A stretch of 64,000 bases of DNA from CAVTND01 sp963735955. Its GTDB lineage: Bacteria; Pseudomonadota; Gammaproteobacteria; Burkholderiales; Burkholderiaceae_F. The stretch covers positions 372,001 through 436,000 of the forward strand of contig CAVTND010000010.1 in NCBI GenBank assembly GCA_963735955.1. The letters are read 5' to 3'. The first letter of the stretch is position 1. Each line of letters starts with the position of its first letter. The notes beneath the pieces were generated by a model that searched no databases, had not been told where the DNA came from, and worked only from the letters and a program-made list of their open reading frames with translations. Below are positions 1 through 8,966 of this stretch, piece by piece. The translations under genes and the position numbers were made by a program.

Positions 1-183
1 CCGCTGCGCAGCAGGATCAATGTCAACGGCGGCGCGATTGCACTCGGGCATCCGATCGGCGCGTCTGGATGCAGGGTGCTGGTCACGCTGCTCCACGAGA
101 TGAAGCGTCGCAATGCGAAGAAGGGGCTGGCGGCACTGTGCATCGGTGGCGGCATGGGTGTGGCGTTGACCGTCGAACGATGA
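1..183 (+). CDS. phaA: Acetyl-CoA acetyltransferase (thiolase), C-terminal part
   Basis: The reading frame is open at the left edge, so only the last 60 residues are visible. They contain the two C-terminal thiolase signatures: NVNGGAIALGHPIGASG, with the catalytic histidine, and CIGGGMG, with the proton-relay cysteine. In the family this enzyme condenses two acetyl-CoA into acetoacetyl-CoA. Because phaB follows 71 bases downstream on the same strand, this is most likely the PhaA of a PHB operon whose phaC would lie left of the window. An FadA/AtoB-type thiolase cannot be excluded from the tail alone. Confidence 0.88.
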   Translation, partial: PLRSRINVNGGAIALGHPIGASGCRVLVTLLHEMKRRNAKKGLAALCIGGGMGVALTVER

Positions 184-254
184 GCATGACTGCGTGAAGC
201 CGATGCGGCGAAAGCGCGCAAGAACGACAGAGTTCAACTCATGGAGACAGGGTA

Positions 255-989
255 ATGACCAAACTTGCATATGTAACCGGCGGCATGGGCGGCATCGGGA
301 CGGCGATCTGCCAACGGCTGCACAAGGAAGGCTTCAAGGTCATCGCCGGCTGCGGACCGAGCCGTGATCATGCAAAGTGGCTGGGTGAGCAGAAGGCGCT
401 CGGCTTTTCGTTTCATGCATCGGTCGGCAATGTCGGCGACTGGCAGTCCACGGTCGACGCCTTTACGAAGGCAACGGCCGAGCACGGCACCATCGACGTG
501 CTCGTCAACAATGCCGGCATCACTCGCGACCGCATGTTTCTGAAGATGACGCCGGACGACTGGAAGGCCGTCATCGACACCAACCTGAACTCGATGTTCA
601 ACGTCACCAAGCAGGTGGTGCCGGGCATGGTGGAAAAGGGCTGGGGCCGCATTGTCCAGATCAGTTCTGTCAATGGCGAAAAGGGGCAGGCCGGACAGAC
701 CAACTACTCGGCCGCCAAGGCCGGCATGCATGGCTTCACGATGGCGCTGGCGCTCGAGATGGCCAGCAAGGGCGTGACCGTCAACACCGTCAGCCCGGGT
801 TACATCGGTACCGAAATGGTGCGCGCAATCCGGCCCGATGTACTCGAGAAGATCGTCGCAACCATTCCGGTCAAACGCCTCGGCACGCCCGAGGAGATCG
901 GCTCGATCGTCGCCTGGCTCGCCGGTGAGGACTCGGGCTTTACCACCGGCGCCGACTTCTCGTGCAATGGCGGCCTGCACATGGGCTGA
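255..989 (+). CDS. phaB: Acetoacetyl-CoA reductase, NADPH-dependent
   Basis: This 244-residue short-chain dehydrogenase reduces acetoacetyl-CoA to (R)-3-hydroxybutyryl-CoA, the monomer for polyhydroxybutyrate synthase. The Rossmann motif TGGMGGIGTAI is at residues 8-18, NNAG at 85-88, and the catalytic triad is S138, Y151 and K155. The segment QISSVNGEKGQAGQTNYSAA is characteristic of PhaB rather than of FabG. Length matches the family (about 246). The start is preceded by GAGACAGGG at normal spacing. It follows a thiolase, and the PHA regulator phaR lies about 5 kb downstream, separated by an unrelated large gene on the other strand. Confidence 0.95.
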   Translation: MTKLAYVTGGMGGIGTAICQRLHKEGFKVIAGCGPSRDHAKWLGEQKALGFSFHASVGNVGDWQSTVDAFTKATAEHGTIDVLVNNAGITRDRMFLKMTPDDWKAVIDTNLNSMFNVTKQVVPGMVEKGWGRIVQISSVNGEKGQAGQTNYSAAKAGMHGFTMALALEMASKGVTVNTVSPGYIGTEMVRAIRPDVLEKIVATIPVKRLGTPEEIGSIVAWLAGEDSGFTTGADFSCNGGLHMG

Positions 990-1040
990 GGGCGGGATTT
1001 CGATGAATGCGCCTGCGCGCATTCATCGCCGTCCGAAGCG

Positions 1041-1060
1041 GCGCGGCCTGCAAGCCGCGC
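1041..1060. terminator. GC-rich hairpin between convergent genes
   Basis: GCGCGGC (1041-1047) pairs perfectly with GCCGCGC (1054-1060) across a six-base loop. It lies between the end of phaB and the end of the large minus-strand gene, where a bidirectional terminator would be expected. There is no T-run on either side, so an intrinsic terminator is only possible. Confidence 0.3.
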
Positions 1061-1132
1061 AGTGGGGCCGAGCGAGCAGTTCAAGCGGCGCGTAACGGCG
1101 CAAGCGCGAGCGAGGCAGGGCGTTGAGTCCCC

Positions 1133-1159
1133 GGCAGCCGCCGCAGCGAGGCGGCTGCC
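1133..1159. terminator. Second hairpin in the same convergent gap
   Basis: GGCAGCCG (1133-1140) pairs with CGGCTGCC (1152-1159) over an 11-base loop. It sits 20 bases past the stop codon of the large minus-strand gene, which reads leftward into it. It also lacks a T-run. The two hairpins together may block read-through in both directions. Confidence 0.3.
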
Positions 1160-1179
1160 AAATGCGAGGACCGATCGGA

Positions 1180-4100
1180 TCAAGGCGTGTACTGGCGATC
1201 CCTTGGAACGTTTACGAAGCTCGTCGTGCCTGGCGTCCGCCAGCGCAGCCGAGCGATTGCGCCGCCGGTGTTGTCAAAGTACTCGACGACAATCGCAAGC
1301 TTCTGCCCGGCCTCAAGATTGATGTCCGCAGTCGTGTCAGTTGTCGATCCATGGACTGTCCAGTTGTCGATCGCCAACGCGCCGCCCAGCCAGACGCGGA
1401 TTCCGTCATCGGACACCGTCTGGAACCGGTAGGTCCCGGTTGCCGGTGCTTCGATTGAACCGGTCCAGCGCACAGAGAAGCCGTTGGAGTTGACTCCTGT
1501 ACCGGGCGATGACGAACCCCAGTTGTAGTTCAGCTGCTCAGTTCGGATCAGCACCGGAAATCCGCTGAGCGTCTTGTTGTTGAAGTAGCTGCCGCTCAGT
1601 CCGAGTCCGTTCCCGGCATTGATCGGGGCCGAAGCCTCCTCCCGCCCGATGGCCTTCACGTACGCGACCAGCTTCGACAAATCGGAGTCGCTAATAGACG
1701 CCGCAGTGAACGTCGGTCCGTTATGCGCTCGGATCGCTACCTCCACCGTCGCCGCCGATCCGTCGTGCAAATAGGGCGCGGTTGCCCAGACGTCTCGCAA
1801 GGTTGGAATGTCGATTCCCGTCAGTGCGGCACCAAGCCGCTGTCCGCTGGCGGGCTTGAGCGTGCCGATGTCGACCGGCGTGTTGATCCCGCTGCCGGTG
1901 AACTCAGTGCCGGCGTGGCAGCTGCCGCAATTGAGATTGCGAAAGAGTGTCTTTCCCTGCGAAGCGGCCGATGGAAGGCCGCCTCCGGACGAGCGCAATG
2001 GGCTGTAGTCGAAGGTGGCGAGCGACACGACGTAGGCCGCAAGCGCATCGAGATCGACGCTCAGCCCGGTCTTCCGATCGCCGAGAGGCTGACTGCGCGT
2101 GCCGCTGCCGAAATCGGCGTCGGACATGAGGCCCGTACCGCCCGCAAGCGCGCGAATCTGCCCTTCGAAGTCCTGCAGTTCATCGAAGTTGTTGCTCCAG
2201 TGCAGATGCCCCTGGCCCGCGGCACGGCCGCGCAGGCTGATAGTGTTGCGCAGACCTTCGCCGAAGCCGGTCAGGTCCCAGGTCCGTCCATCGTGACCGC
2301 CATCGTTGTGGCAGGTCGCGCAACTCAGGTAGCGATCACGTGCGAGACGCGTATCGAGGGCATCGTAGAAATGCTGCTTACCGAGGAGCACCGGCGGCGA
2401 AAGCTTGTCCACGCCGACCGCGGATAGCGTCATCAGAAGAGGCAGACTGAGATCGCCCTGGGTGAGCAGTGGCCGCAGATCGTAGGCGCCGAGTGTGCGG
2501 TCCATGAAATTGTTGACAAATAGAGTCATGCCGTCGGCCGAGATGGCCAGGCCCTGCGGCGCGCGCCCAACGAAGACCCGCAGCAGTTCGGCCCCCGCGT
2601 GCGCGTCGAGCACCACGATTTCGCGGCTAGTCTCGAGTGCGACGAACAGGAAGACTCCATAGGGATCGAAGACCGCGCCGCTCGCGACGCTCGAATTGTC
2701 GTGATCGACACGGGCGGCGTAGTCCTCCACGCCGGTCGCGAGCAGGATGCGTGAGGAGATCGCACGGACCGTGCTCTGGAAGTTGAGTCCGGTGCCGTCG
2801 CGAAGAGCCCCGCGCAGTACGTTGTCCTGTTTCGACGGTACCCATGCCTGCGTGCCATCCGGGGAAATCGTTGCGGCCGCAAGGTAATTCGGTATGCCTC
2901 GACCCTGGTTTTCGAAGTCTGGCCGGTCACTGTGGCGCAGCACGATCGTTTTCAGCACGCTCATCGTGCCGGCCGCATTGATCGCAATCACCTCGCCACC
3001 AACCGGGGTTCCGCCGACGGTCGTGGAGACGACCGCGGTGCTCTCGCCCGGCAACGGCGGCGAGATGAAGCGCGAGACATAGACCGTGTTGCCGTCGCCG
3101 CTGATCGAGAGGTGGCGCGGATGGCTGCCAACCGCGAGTGTGCCGATCGTGGACGATGTTGCGACGTCGATCTTGCGCAACTGTCCGGTCGCTCCCAGGC
3201 TCACGTAGGCATAACTGCCCGTCGGGGACATCACAACGCCGTAGGGCTGCGATGCCCGGGGCAGCGCGATGGTCCGGTTGACGCTCATGATGGCCGGGTC
3301 GATCACGCTGATGCTCGCGCTCTGCTGGTTGGTGACCCACAGCATGCCGTTGGGCGCGACCGCAATCGTGCGCGGCGCGGTACCGACCGTTACTTCTGCC
3401 AGCTTGCTGCCGTTAGCTGCGTTGAAGGCGGTGACCGAATCGTTGTCCTGATTGACGACCCAAACACGTGCCGCGCCACTCGCCGGGCGTTCGAACGCGA
3501 CCGATGTCGAAGCGTTGGGTCGATTGGGCGTCAGTGCGAGGTGCGCGATCTGCAGGAACGTTCGCCGTTGTTCCTGGCCACGATCGTCGGCCGCGGTCAC
3601 GGTCACATAGAAGACGCCGGGGCGCGTGAAGCGGTGGGAAGCCGTGCCGCTGCTCGACCAATCGGAATCGGGCGTGCCATCGCCGAAGCTCCATTTGTAG
3701 CGGGTGTTGATGCCGTTGGCTCGTGCCTCATACGCCACTTGCGTGTCGACCGGCACCGGGTGCGGCGCCGGCAAAGGTTCGAGCTGGAGCGGCGCTTCTG
3801 CCGTGATGCTCCACAGAAGCGAAACCGTGGCCGAGTTGACACCGTCGCTGACGGCAATCACGACCGAGTAATTGCCGGTGGTGGTTGGCGTGCCGGCAAT
3901 GCGTCCGGTCAGCGGGTCGATCGATAGGCCCGGCGGTAGTCCACTGGCCGAGTAGCGCAGCGTGTCTCCATTCGGGTCGGATGCATTGACCTGGATGTCG
4001 ACAGCGTTGGCGGCCAGGCCGGTCTGGTTGCCGATGCTGACCAGAGTTGGCGTTGTTCCGGGGTTCGGATTCGACGCGATCCCGACGCGAACCATCTTGG

Positions 4101-5643
4101 CCACAGACGGCACGCCAGCAGCATCGATGACAAACAGAAGGTAATAGCCGGGCGTCGTGTCGCCGGCTCTTGCCGGCGCCTGCACCCACAGCCGATTGCC
4201 GTCGGTGTTGAAGGCGAGGTCGACAAAGCGCTGCTCCATGTTCCAGCTGTGCGTGACCGAACTCGTCTTGACGAGCGTGACGCGACTGATCGAGGCCGCG
4301 TTCGCGTAATCGACGGTAAACGTGCGACCGATCTCCAAGGTGTCCGGAGCGGAGGCGATGCTCGGCCGCGGCGCAAGTCCGCCTTCGGGACGGAACAGAT
4401 AGGGCGGGTAGTAGATCTCGACGTTCAGATTGTTCTGGGGCCCTGGAGCGCCGCCGCCCGCGACCAGCACGCTGGCGTCCGGAAGCAGCAGTGCGGTCGA
4501 GTGGTAGAGCCGCGCGCGGTTGCCGCTGGCACCTTGTGTCCACTGACCCGTGTCCGGGTTCCAGATCTCCGCGATGTTGTTCACATCGGTCAGCTCGTTC
4601 CAAACCCGGCTGCCACCGGTGGCGAGCACCTTTCCATCAGCGAGGATGGTTGCGGTAACGAGCCTGCGCTGCGACGACATCGACTGGGTCGGCGTCACGA
4701 TTGGCGGCGTATTGGGAGCCGTCGGTGTGGCGTTGTTGATGTCGATGACTATCGCGCCGTTCGACGAGCCGCCGAACTGCAGGATGCGCCCGGGCCGGAA
4801 CATGGCCGCGCTCGCATCGCTGCCGCGATAGGCCGATGCAAACTGCCCGACCTGCGCAACCGTTCCTGCGCCGGCTGGATCGATGTAATACATGCGTCCC
4901 GCGCTGTCGTAGCCGAACACGCGGCCATCGGGTGCGACGAAGTTGCGCGGATACATGAAATCAAAGCCGCTGGTGTTCGCGCCGGACAGGAGCCGGAACG
5001 TCCCGTCGGCGGCGCGAATTTCCGGTCGGTCGGTCCCCCCGGTGCCGCCCTGGACGTAGACCTCGCCGTTGATCAGCGCGGTCGAACTCGAATACCAGCG
5101 CGCGCGGTTCATGTTGTTGCCGCGCGTCAGCGTGTTGGCGGTGTAGTTGAGAAGGTTGCTGTTGTTGTTGCCGGTGTTGGTGGTGCCGGTGCCGGTCCAG
5201 TTGTCGCCGCCGGCGACGAACACGCTGCCGCCGTCGGGCAGCACCAGTTGCGAGCCGCAGAAGATGTCGGTCAGCGTCGCATTCGGCAAAGTCATGTGAC
5301 CCGCCGCGGGGCCGGCCGCCGGATCCCAGATGTCGAAGATGAAGTACGCGGTCTGCTGGCCGACCGAGTTGGTTCCCCAGGATGCGACTCGGCCGTCGGG
5401 CATCAGCACAGCGTGCACTGCGATCAGCGGCCACGGACTGACCTCGGACCACATGCCATTGATGTATGCATCTACCGGCGGTTCGCTGAGGAGGGCGGCC
5501 GTCTTGCTAAGGCCGCTGGTTCGCTTTGCCATGGGTGGTGTCGATGACTGCTCCGGTGTATCGGAGCCACCGCAAGCCGCAAGCATTGCCAGGAGAGTGC
5601 CGACAGCAACCAGGCACACCGGCTTGAAATTCTTGATTCTCAT
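1180..5643 (-). CDS. Giant lipoprotein: copper radical oxidase head, YVTN propeller, di-heme cytochrome part, PA14 tail
   Basis: This 1487-residue protein starts with a lipoprotein signal (lipobox LAAC, C24). Residues about 60-525 form a kelch/galactose-oxidase-like domain ending in a DUF1929-type sandwich. All copper radical oxidase ligands can be placed: C129 (FCGSQ), Y184 (RWYSSS), Y380-H381 (RLYHST) and H465 (VTHSW). A putative Ig-like domain (about 530-615) and a PKD domain (about 630-700, FGDG) follow. Next comes a YVTN/lactonase-type propeller (about 720-1065), then a cytochrome-c-peroxidase/MauG-like region with two heme sites, C1108-H1112 (CATCH) and C1239-H1243 (CGSCH). A PA14 domain (about 1350-1487) closes the protein. 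Family knowledge suggests oxidation of a primary alcohol, aldehyde or glycan with peroxide formation. Coupling to the heme part is my inference. It stands alone, with no obvious operon partner. Confidence 0.85.
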   Translation of the reverse strand: MRIKNFKPVCLVAVGTLLAMLAACGGSDTPEQSSTPPMAKRTSGLSKTAALLSEPPVDAYINGMWSEVSPWPLIAVHAVLMPDGRVASWGTNSVGQQTAYFIFDIWDPAAGPAAGHMTLPNATLTDIFCGSQLVLPDGGSVFVAGGDNWTGTGTTNTGNNNSNLLNYTANTLTRGNNMNRARWYSSSTALINGEVYVQGGTGGTDRPEIRAADGTFRLLSGANTSGFDFMYPRNFVAPDGRVFGYDSAGRMYYIDPAGAGTVAQVGQFASAYRGSDASAAMFRPGRILQFGGSSNGAIVIDINNATPTAPNTPPIVTPTQSMSSQRRLVTATILADGKVLATGGSRVWNELTDVNNIAEIWNPDTGQWTQGASGNRARLYHSTALLLPDASVLVAGGGAPGPQNNLNVEIYYPPYLFRPEGGLAPRPSIASAPDTLEIGRTFTVDYANAASISRVTLVKTSSVTHSWNMEQRFVDLAFNTDGNRLWVQAPARAGDTTPGYYLLFVIDAAGVPSVAKMVRVGIASNPNPGTTPTLVSIGNQTGLAANAVDIQVNASDPNGDTLRYSASGLPPGLSIDPLTGRIAGTPTTTGNYSVVIAVSDGVNSATVSLLWSITAEAPLQLEPLPAPHPVPVDTQVAYEARANGINTRYKWSFGDGTPDSDWSSSGTASHRFTRPGVFYVTVTAADDRGQEQRRTFLQIAHLALTPNRPNASTSVAFERPASGAARVWVVNQDNDSVTAFNAANGSKLAEVTVGTAPRTIAVAPNGMLWVTNQQSASISVIDPAIMSVNRTIALPRASQPYGVVMSPTGSYAYVSLGATGQLRKIDVATSSTIGTLAVGSHPRHLSISGDGNTVYVSRFISPPLPGESTAVVSTTVGGTPVGGEVIAINAAGTMSVLKTIVLRHSDRPDFENQGRGIPNYLAAATISPDGTQAWVPSKQDNVLRGALRDGTGLNFQSTVRAISSRILLATGVEDYAARVDHDNSSVASGAVFDPYGVFLFVALETSREIVVLDAHAGAELLRVFVGRAPQGLAISADGMTLFVNNFMDRTLGAYDLRPLLTQGDLSLPLLMTLSAVGVDKLSPPVLLGKQHFYDALDTRLARDRYLSCATCHNDGGHDGRTWDLTGFGEGLRNTISLRGRAAGQGHLHWSNNFDELQDFEGQIRALAGGTGLMSDADFGSGTRSQPLGDRKTGLSVDLDALAAYVVSLATFDYSPLRSSGGGLPSAASQGKTLFRNLNCGSCHAGTEFTGSGINTPVDIGTLKPASGQRLGAALTGIDIPTLRDVWATAPYLHDGSAATVEVAIRAHNGPTFTAASISDSDLSKLVAYVKAIGREEASAPINAGNGLGLSGSYFNNKTLSGFPVLIRTEQLNYNWGSSSPGTGVNSNGFSVRWTGSIEAPATGTYRFQTVSDDGIRVWLGGALAIDNWTVHGSTTDTTADINLEAGQKLAIVVEYFDNTGGAIARLRWRTPGTTSFVNVPRDRQYTP

Positions 5644-5682
5644 CGCCGACGCTCCTCGCTCTTGACAACAAGGCCACGGCCG

Positions 5683-6065
5683 TCACACGGACGGAGCGCC
5701 GAACTTTATCCCCTGTTTTTGGTAGTCCGCTAGTCTTTTTTGGGCCGGTCGATCACCGACGGGCAATTTGTGCAATGCAAGAAACTCGAAGAGTTCGCGC
5801 TGCGCACGGATCTGCTGCAACACACCCGCGTCGAGAACCGCCATGCGATCGGCCGTCGTCATCGCCTCTTCCTGATCGTGGGTCACAAAGATGGTCGTGA
5901 TACCAGCTTCCGCTGCAATCGTTTGATTTCGACGCGGGTCTGCTCGCGCAGCTCTTGTCCAGGTTCGACAAAGGCTTGTCAAGCAGCAGAACCTACGGCT
6001 CGATGATGAGCGTTCGCGCGAGAGCTACACGCTGCTGCTGTCCACCTGAATCAACGCAATCGCAG
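5683..6065 (-). pseudogene. Remnant of an ABC-transporter ATPase (sugar/polyamine-type importer)
   Basis: Read on the minus strand, the region holds, in order, an ABC signature (SGGQQQRVALARTLIIEP), a Walker B/D-loop (VLLLDKPLSNLDKS), a linker (REQTRVEIKRLQRKL) and an H-loop (TTIFVTHDQEEAM). They are not in one frame. A TAG stop separates the first two, and two frameshifts separate the last three. The Walker A half is missing; similarity begins abruptly just before the signature motif. No permease or binding-protein gene is nearby. It is a decayed, truncated copy of a MalK/UgpC/PotA-type ATPase and cannot make a working protein. Confidence 0.85.
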
Positions 6066-6254
6066 GTGCTGGCCGTTTGAACATCGTGTCTGCCGTGCTT
6101 CGTTTCGAGCGAACGAATTGGCGGTGTTCGTAACAAAGTAGCCGAGCGAAACCGCCACGCTGCACTGCGGCAAACATTCGCTAGAATGAACCAATCGAAT
6201 AGAAGACACCGCCCCGTCCCGGGTCGGAGTATCACGAACACAAGGAATGCGCTG

Positions 6255-6794
6255 ATGGCATCGCCAGTCCGCCTGATCAAGAAGTACCCGAACCGCCGCT
6301 TGTACGATACCCAGACCAGCACATACATCACGCTTGCCGACGTCAAGCAGCTCGTGCTTGACCACGAGATCTTCCAGGTGGTTGACGCCAAGTCCGCCGA
6401 AGACCTGACTCGGCCGATCCTGCTGCAGATCATCCTCGAGGAAGAGCAGGGCGGAATGCCGATGTTTTCGGCGCAGATGCTGGCCCAGATCATTCGCTTC
6501 TATGGCAACGCGATGCAGGGGATGATGGGGTCGTACCTCGAGAAGAACATCCAGGCTTTCATCGACATCCAGAGCAAGCTGACCGAACAGAGCAAGGCGT
6601 TCTACGAGACCAACAAGATCGGCCCTGAAATGTGGACGCAGTTCGTCAACATGCAGGCCCCGATGATCCAGTCCGTCATGTCGAGCTACATCGAGCAGTC
6701 GAAGAATCTTTTCGTGCAGATGCAGGACAACATGCAGAACCAGGCGCGCTCGATGTTCGCGGGCTTCCCCGGATTCCCGGTCGAGAAGAAGTAA
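6255..6794 (+). CDS. phaR: Polyhydroxyalkanoate synthesis repressor PhaR
   Basis: This 179-residue regulator begins MASPVRLIKKYPNRRLYDTQ, the strongly conserved DNA-binding N-terminal domain of PhaR, followed by the PHB-accumulation regulatory domain (VKQLVLDHEIFQVVDAKS). The C-terminal half is Gln/Met-rich and probably helical. In the family it senses PHB granules and represses phasin genes and its own gene. An upstream in-frame ATG at 6186 would add 23 unconserved residues, so I use 6255. It precedes rimO, an order common in Betaproteobacteria. Confidence 0.93.
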   Translation: MASPVRLIKKYPNRRLYDTQTSTYITLADVKQLVLDHEIFQVVDAKSAEDLTRPILLQIILEEEQGGMPMFSAQMLAQIIRFYGNAMQGMMGSYLEKNIQAFIDIQSKLTEQSKAFYETNKIGPEMWTQFVNMQAPMIQSVMSSYIEQSKNLFVQMQDNMQNQARSMFAGFPGFPVEKK

Positions 6795-6900
6795 CGTCGC
6801 GGTGATCCTGCCGAACGCCGCCGACCGTCGCGCCTCCGCCTCGATGTTTTTTTCGTAGGCGCATAAGCGCCGACACGGCGGCCACTGGCCGCCTCCTCCC

Positions 6901-8319
6901 ATGGCATTCAGACCAGACAGCGCGGAATCAGGCCCTGGCCCGTCCATCGGCTTTGTATCGCTCGGCTGTCCGAAAGCCCTGGTTGATTCCGAGTTGATCC
7001 TTACGCAGTTGCGCGCCGAGGGCTACTCGACCAGCCCGAGCTATGCCGAGGCCGATCTGGTCATCGTCAACACCTGCGGCTTCATCGACGCCGCGGTGCA
7101 GGAGTCACTCGATGCAATCGGCGAGGCGCTGGCCAAGAACGGCAAAGTCATCGTCACCGGTTGCCTCGGCGCACAGAAGCAGGGCGGGGCCAACCTTGTC
7201 ACCGCGGCTCACCCGAAGGTGCTCGCTGTGACCGGCCCGCATGCGACCGCCGAGGTCATGGAGCATGTCCACCGGCATTTGCCAAAGCCGCATGATCCGT
7301 TTACCGACCTGGTACCGCCGGCCGGGATCAAGCTGACGCCGCGCCACTACGCCTACCTGAAGATTTCGGAAGGCTGCAATCACCGCTGCAGCTTCTGCAT
7401 CATTCCGTCGATGCGTGGCGACCTCGTGTCACGGCCGATCGGTCAGGTCATGCGCGAAGCGGAGAACTTGCTGAAGCAGGGGGTGCGCGAGCTGCTGGTG
7501 ATTTCACAGGACACCAGTGCCTATGGCGTCGATGTGCGCTACAAGCTCGGCTTTGTCGGCGGCCGGGCGGTGAAAACCAGGATGACCGAACTGGTGCGGG
7601 AACTGGGTCAGCTTGCGCAGTCACACAATGCGTGGGTACGACTGCACTACGTCTACCCGTATCCGCATGTCGATGAAATCCTGCCGATGATGGCCGCAGG
7701 GCAGATACTGCCTTACCTCGATGTACCGTTTCAGCACGCGCATCCACGCGTGCTGAAAGCTATGAAACGACCGGCATCCGGCGAAAGGAACATCGAGCGC
7801 ATTCGCGCCTGGCGTGCGATCTGTCCCGAACTGACCATTCGCTCGACTTTCATTGCCGGATTTCCGGGCGAGACCGAAGCGGAGTTCGAAGTGCTGCTCG
7901 ACTTCCTGCGTGAGGCCGAACTCGATCGGGTCGGCTGCTTTGCCTACTCGCCGGTCGATGGCGCAGCTGCCAATGCCTTGCCCGACCCGGTGCCCGAAAC
8001 AGTGAGAGAGGAGCGGCGTGCCCGCTTCATGGCGGTCCAGGAGCAGGTTTCAGCCGCGCGGCTGAGGCGAAAAGTCGGCTCGGTCCAGCGCGTACTGATC
8101 GACGAAGTCGGCCCCAGCGCGGCGGTGGGCCGCACTGCCGCCGACGCGCCGGAGATTGATGGCGTCGTGTTCATCAAGCCTGGCCGCCGCAGGCTTGCGA
8201 TTGGCGAGTTCGTGGATGTTGAAATCCGTGCGACCGAGCAGCACGACCTGCACGGCGTTCCTGCCCGCGCCCATGACCATCGCAATCAGCACACTGCAGT
8301 GATCACAGCACGGCAATGA
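6901..8319 (+). CDS. rimO: Ribosomal protein S12 methylthiotransferase RimO
   Basis: This 472-residue radical-SAM enzyme adds a methylthio group to the conserved aspartate of ribosomal protein S12. The N-terminal UPF0004 domain has its three cluster cysteines at C23 (SLGCPKA), C59 (NTCGFI) and C88 (GCLG). The radical-SAM cysteines are C159, C163 and C166 (CNHRCSFC). A C-terminal TRAM-like region (about 400-455) binds the substrate. The C-terminal tail is slightly longer than usual. No clear Shine-Dalgarno lies before the start; a strong hairpin (6877-6893) ends seven bases upstream. Its stop overlaps the start of the next gene (ATGA). Confidence 0.95.
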   Translation: MAFRPDSAESGPGPSIGFVSLGCPKALVDSELILTQLRAEGYSTSPSYAEADLVIVNTCGFIDAAVQESLDAIGEALAKNGKVIVTGCLGAQKQGGANLVTAAHPKVLAVTGPHATAEVMEHVHRHLPKPHDPFTDLVPPAGIKLTPRHYAYLKISEGCNHRCSFCIIPSMRGDLVSRPIGQVMREAENLLKQGVRELLVISQDTSAYGVDVRYKLGFVGGRAVKTRMTELVRELGQLAQSHNAWVRLHYVYPYPHVDEILPMMAAGQILPYLDVPFQHAHPRVLKAMKRPASGERNIERIRAWRAICPELTIRSTFIAGFPGETEAEFEVLLDFLREAELDRVGCFAYSPVDGAAANALPDPVPETVREERRARFMAVQEQVSAARLRRKVGSVQRVLIDEVGPSAAVGRTAADAPEIDGVVFIKPGRRRLAIGEFVDVEIRATEQHDLHGVPARAHDHRNQHTAVITARQ

Positions 8320-8960
8320 GCATCGGTTACACGCTGTATACAGCCAAGCGTTCAGGCGCGGCCAGTGTTGAAGTACTGATGGGCGCGCTCGGCCTGGAGT
8401 TCGAACTGAAGGACGCTACGCCGTGGAGCGAACCGCAAGGACCGTACTTCGAGGAGTTGAAGCGGATCAATCCCCTTGGACAACTGCCGACCCTGATCAC
8501 ACCCGGTGGCGAGATCCTGAGCGAAAGCGTGGCCATCCTGTGGACCTTGCTCGAACGGCACCCGAGCGACTGGGTGCCGGCCGCGTCCACGACAGCGCGC
8601 GCGGCCTGCCTGCGCTGGATGCAATTCGCCGCCTCCACGATTTACGGCGCAGTCGGAGTTGCTGACTATCCGGGTCGCTGGACCACGGCGACGGATCAGG
8701 AGGCACACTCCGCGGTCGAGGCGGCTGCGGTCGCGCGCATGAAACTCGGCTGGCAGATCCTGGCGGCGCAGTACCGCGATGAGGGTTCGTTCTTTCTTGG
8801 TGATCATCCCTGCGTCTGTGACGTCTACTTTGCCAACCTGTCGCGCTGGTGGAAGATGCGGGACTGGCTGCGTGAACATGAACCGCGCTGGCATGCGTTG
8901 ATGGAGCGCGTCGATGCGCTGCCGGAAGTTGCCCCGGTGTTCGAACGCCACTGGTCCTGA
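8316..8960 (+). CDS. Glutathione S-transferase family protein
   Basis: This 214-residue protein has a thioredoxin-like N-terminal domain (YTLYTAKRSGAASVEVLM) with the cis-proline segment GQLPTLI and the glutathione-contacting ESVAILWTL. An all-helical C-terminal domain follows (FFLGDHPCVCDVYFANLSRW). These are standard GST features, but the substrate cannot be told. It overlaps rimO by four bases, so the two are probably translated together. Confidence 0.85.
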   Translation: MSIGYTLYTAKRSGAASVEVLMGALGLEFELKDATPWSEPQGPYFEELKRINPLGQLPTLITPGGEILSESVAILWTLLERHPSDWVPAASTTARAACLRWMQFAASTIYGAVGVADYPGRWTTATDQEAHSAVEAAAVARMKLGWQILAAQYRDEGSFFLGDHPCVCDVYFANLSRWWKMRDWLREHEPRWHALMERVDALPEVAPVFERHWS

Positions 8961-8966
8961 TCGCCG

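Noticed and set aside
234..1022. 262-codon minus-strand frame opposite phaB
   Set aside because: It mirrors phaB codon structure and has no start signal; phaB is certain.
4249..5547. Long open frame of 432 codons on the plus strand inside the copper-oxidase gene
   Set aside because: It is Arg/Gly/Val-rich, has no recognisable motif, and lies antisense to a strongly conserved protein. Such shadow frames are common at this GC content.
6858..6893. Rho-independent terminator for phaR
   Set aside because: The T-run lies before the stems, not after them, on the plus strand, so the usual terminator form is not met.
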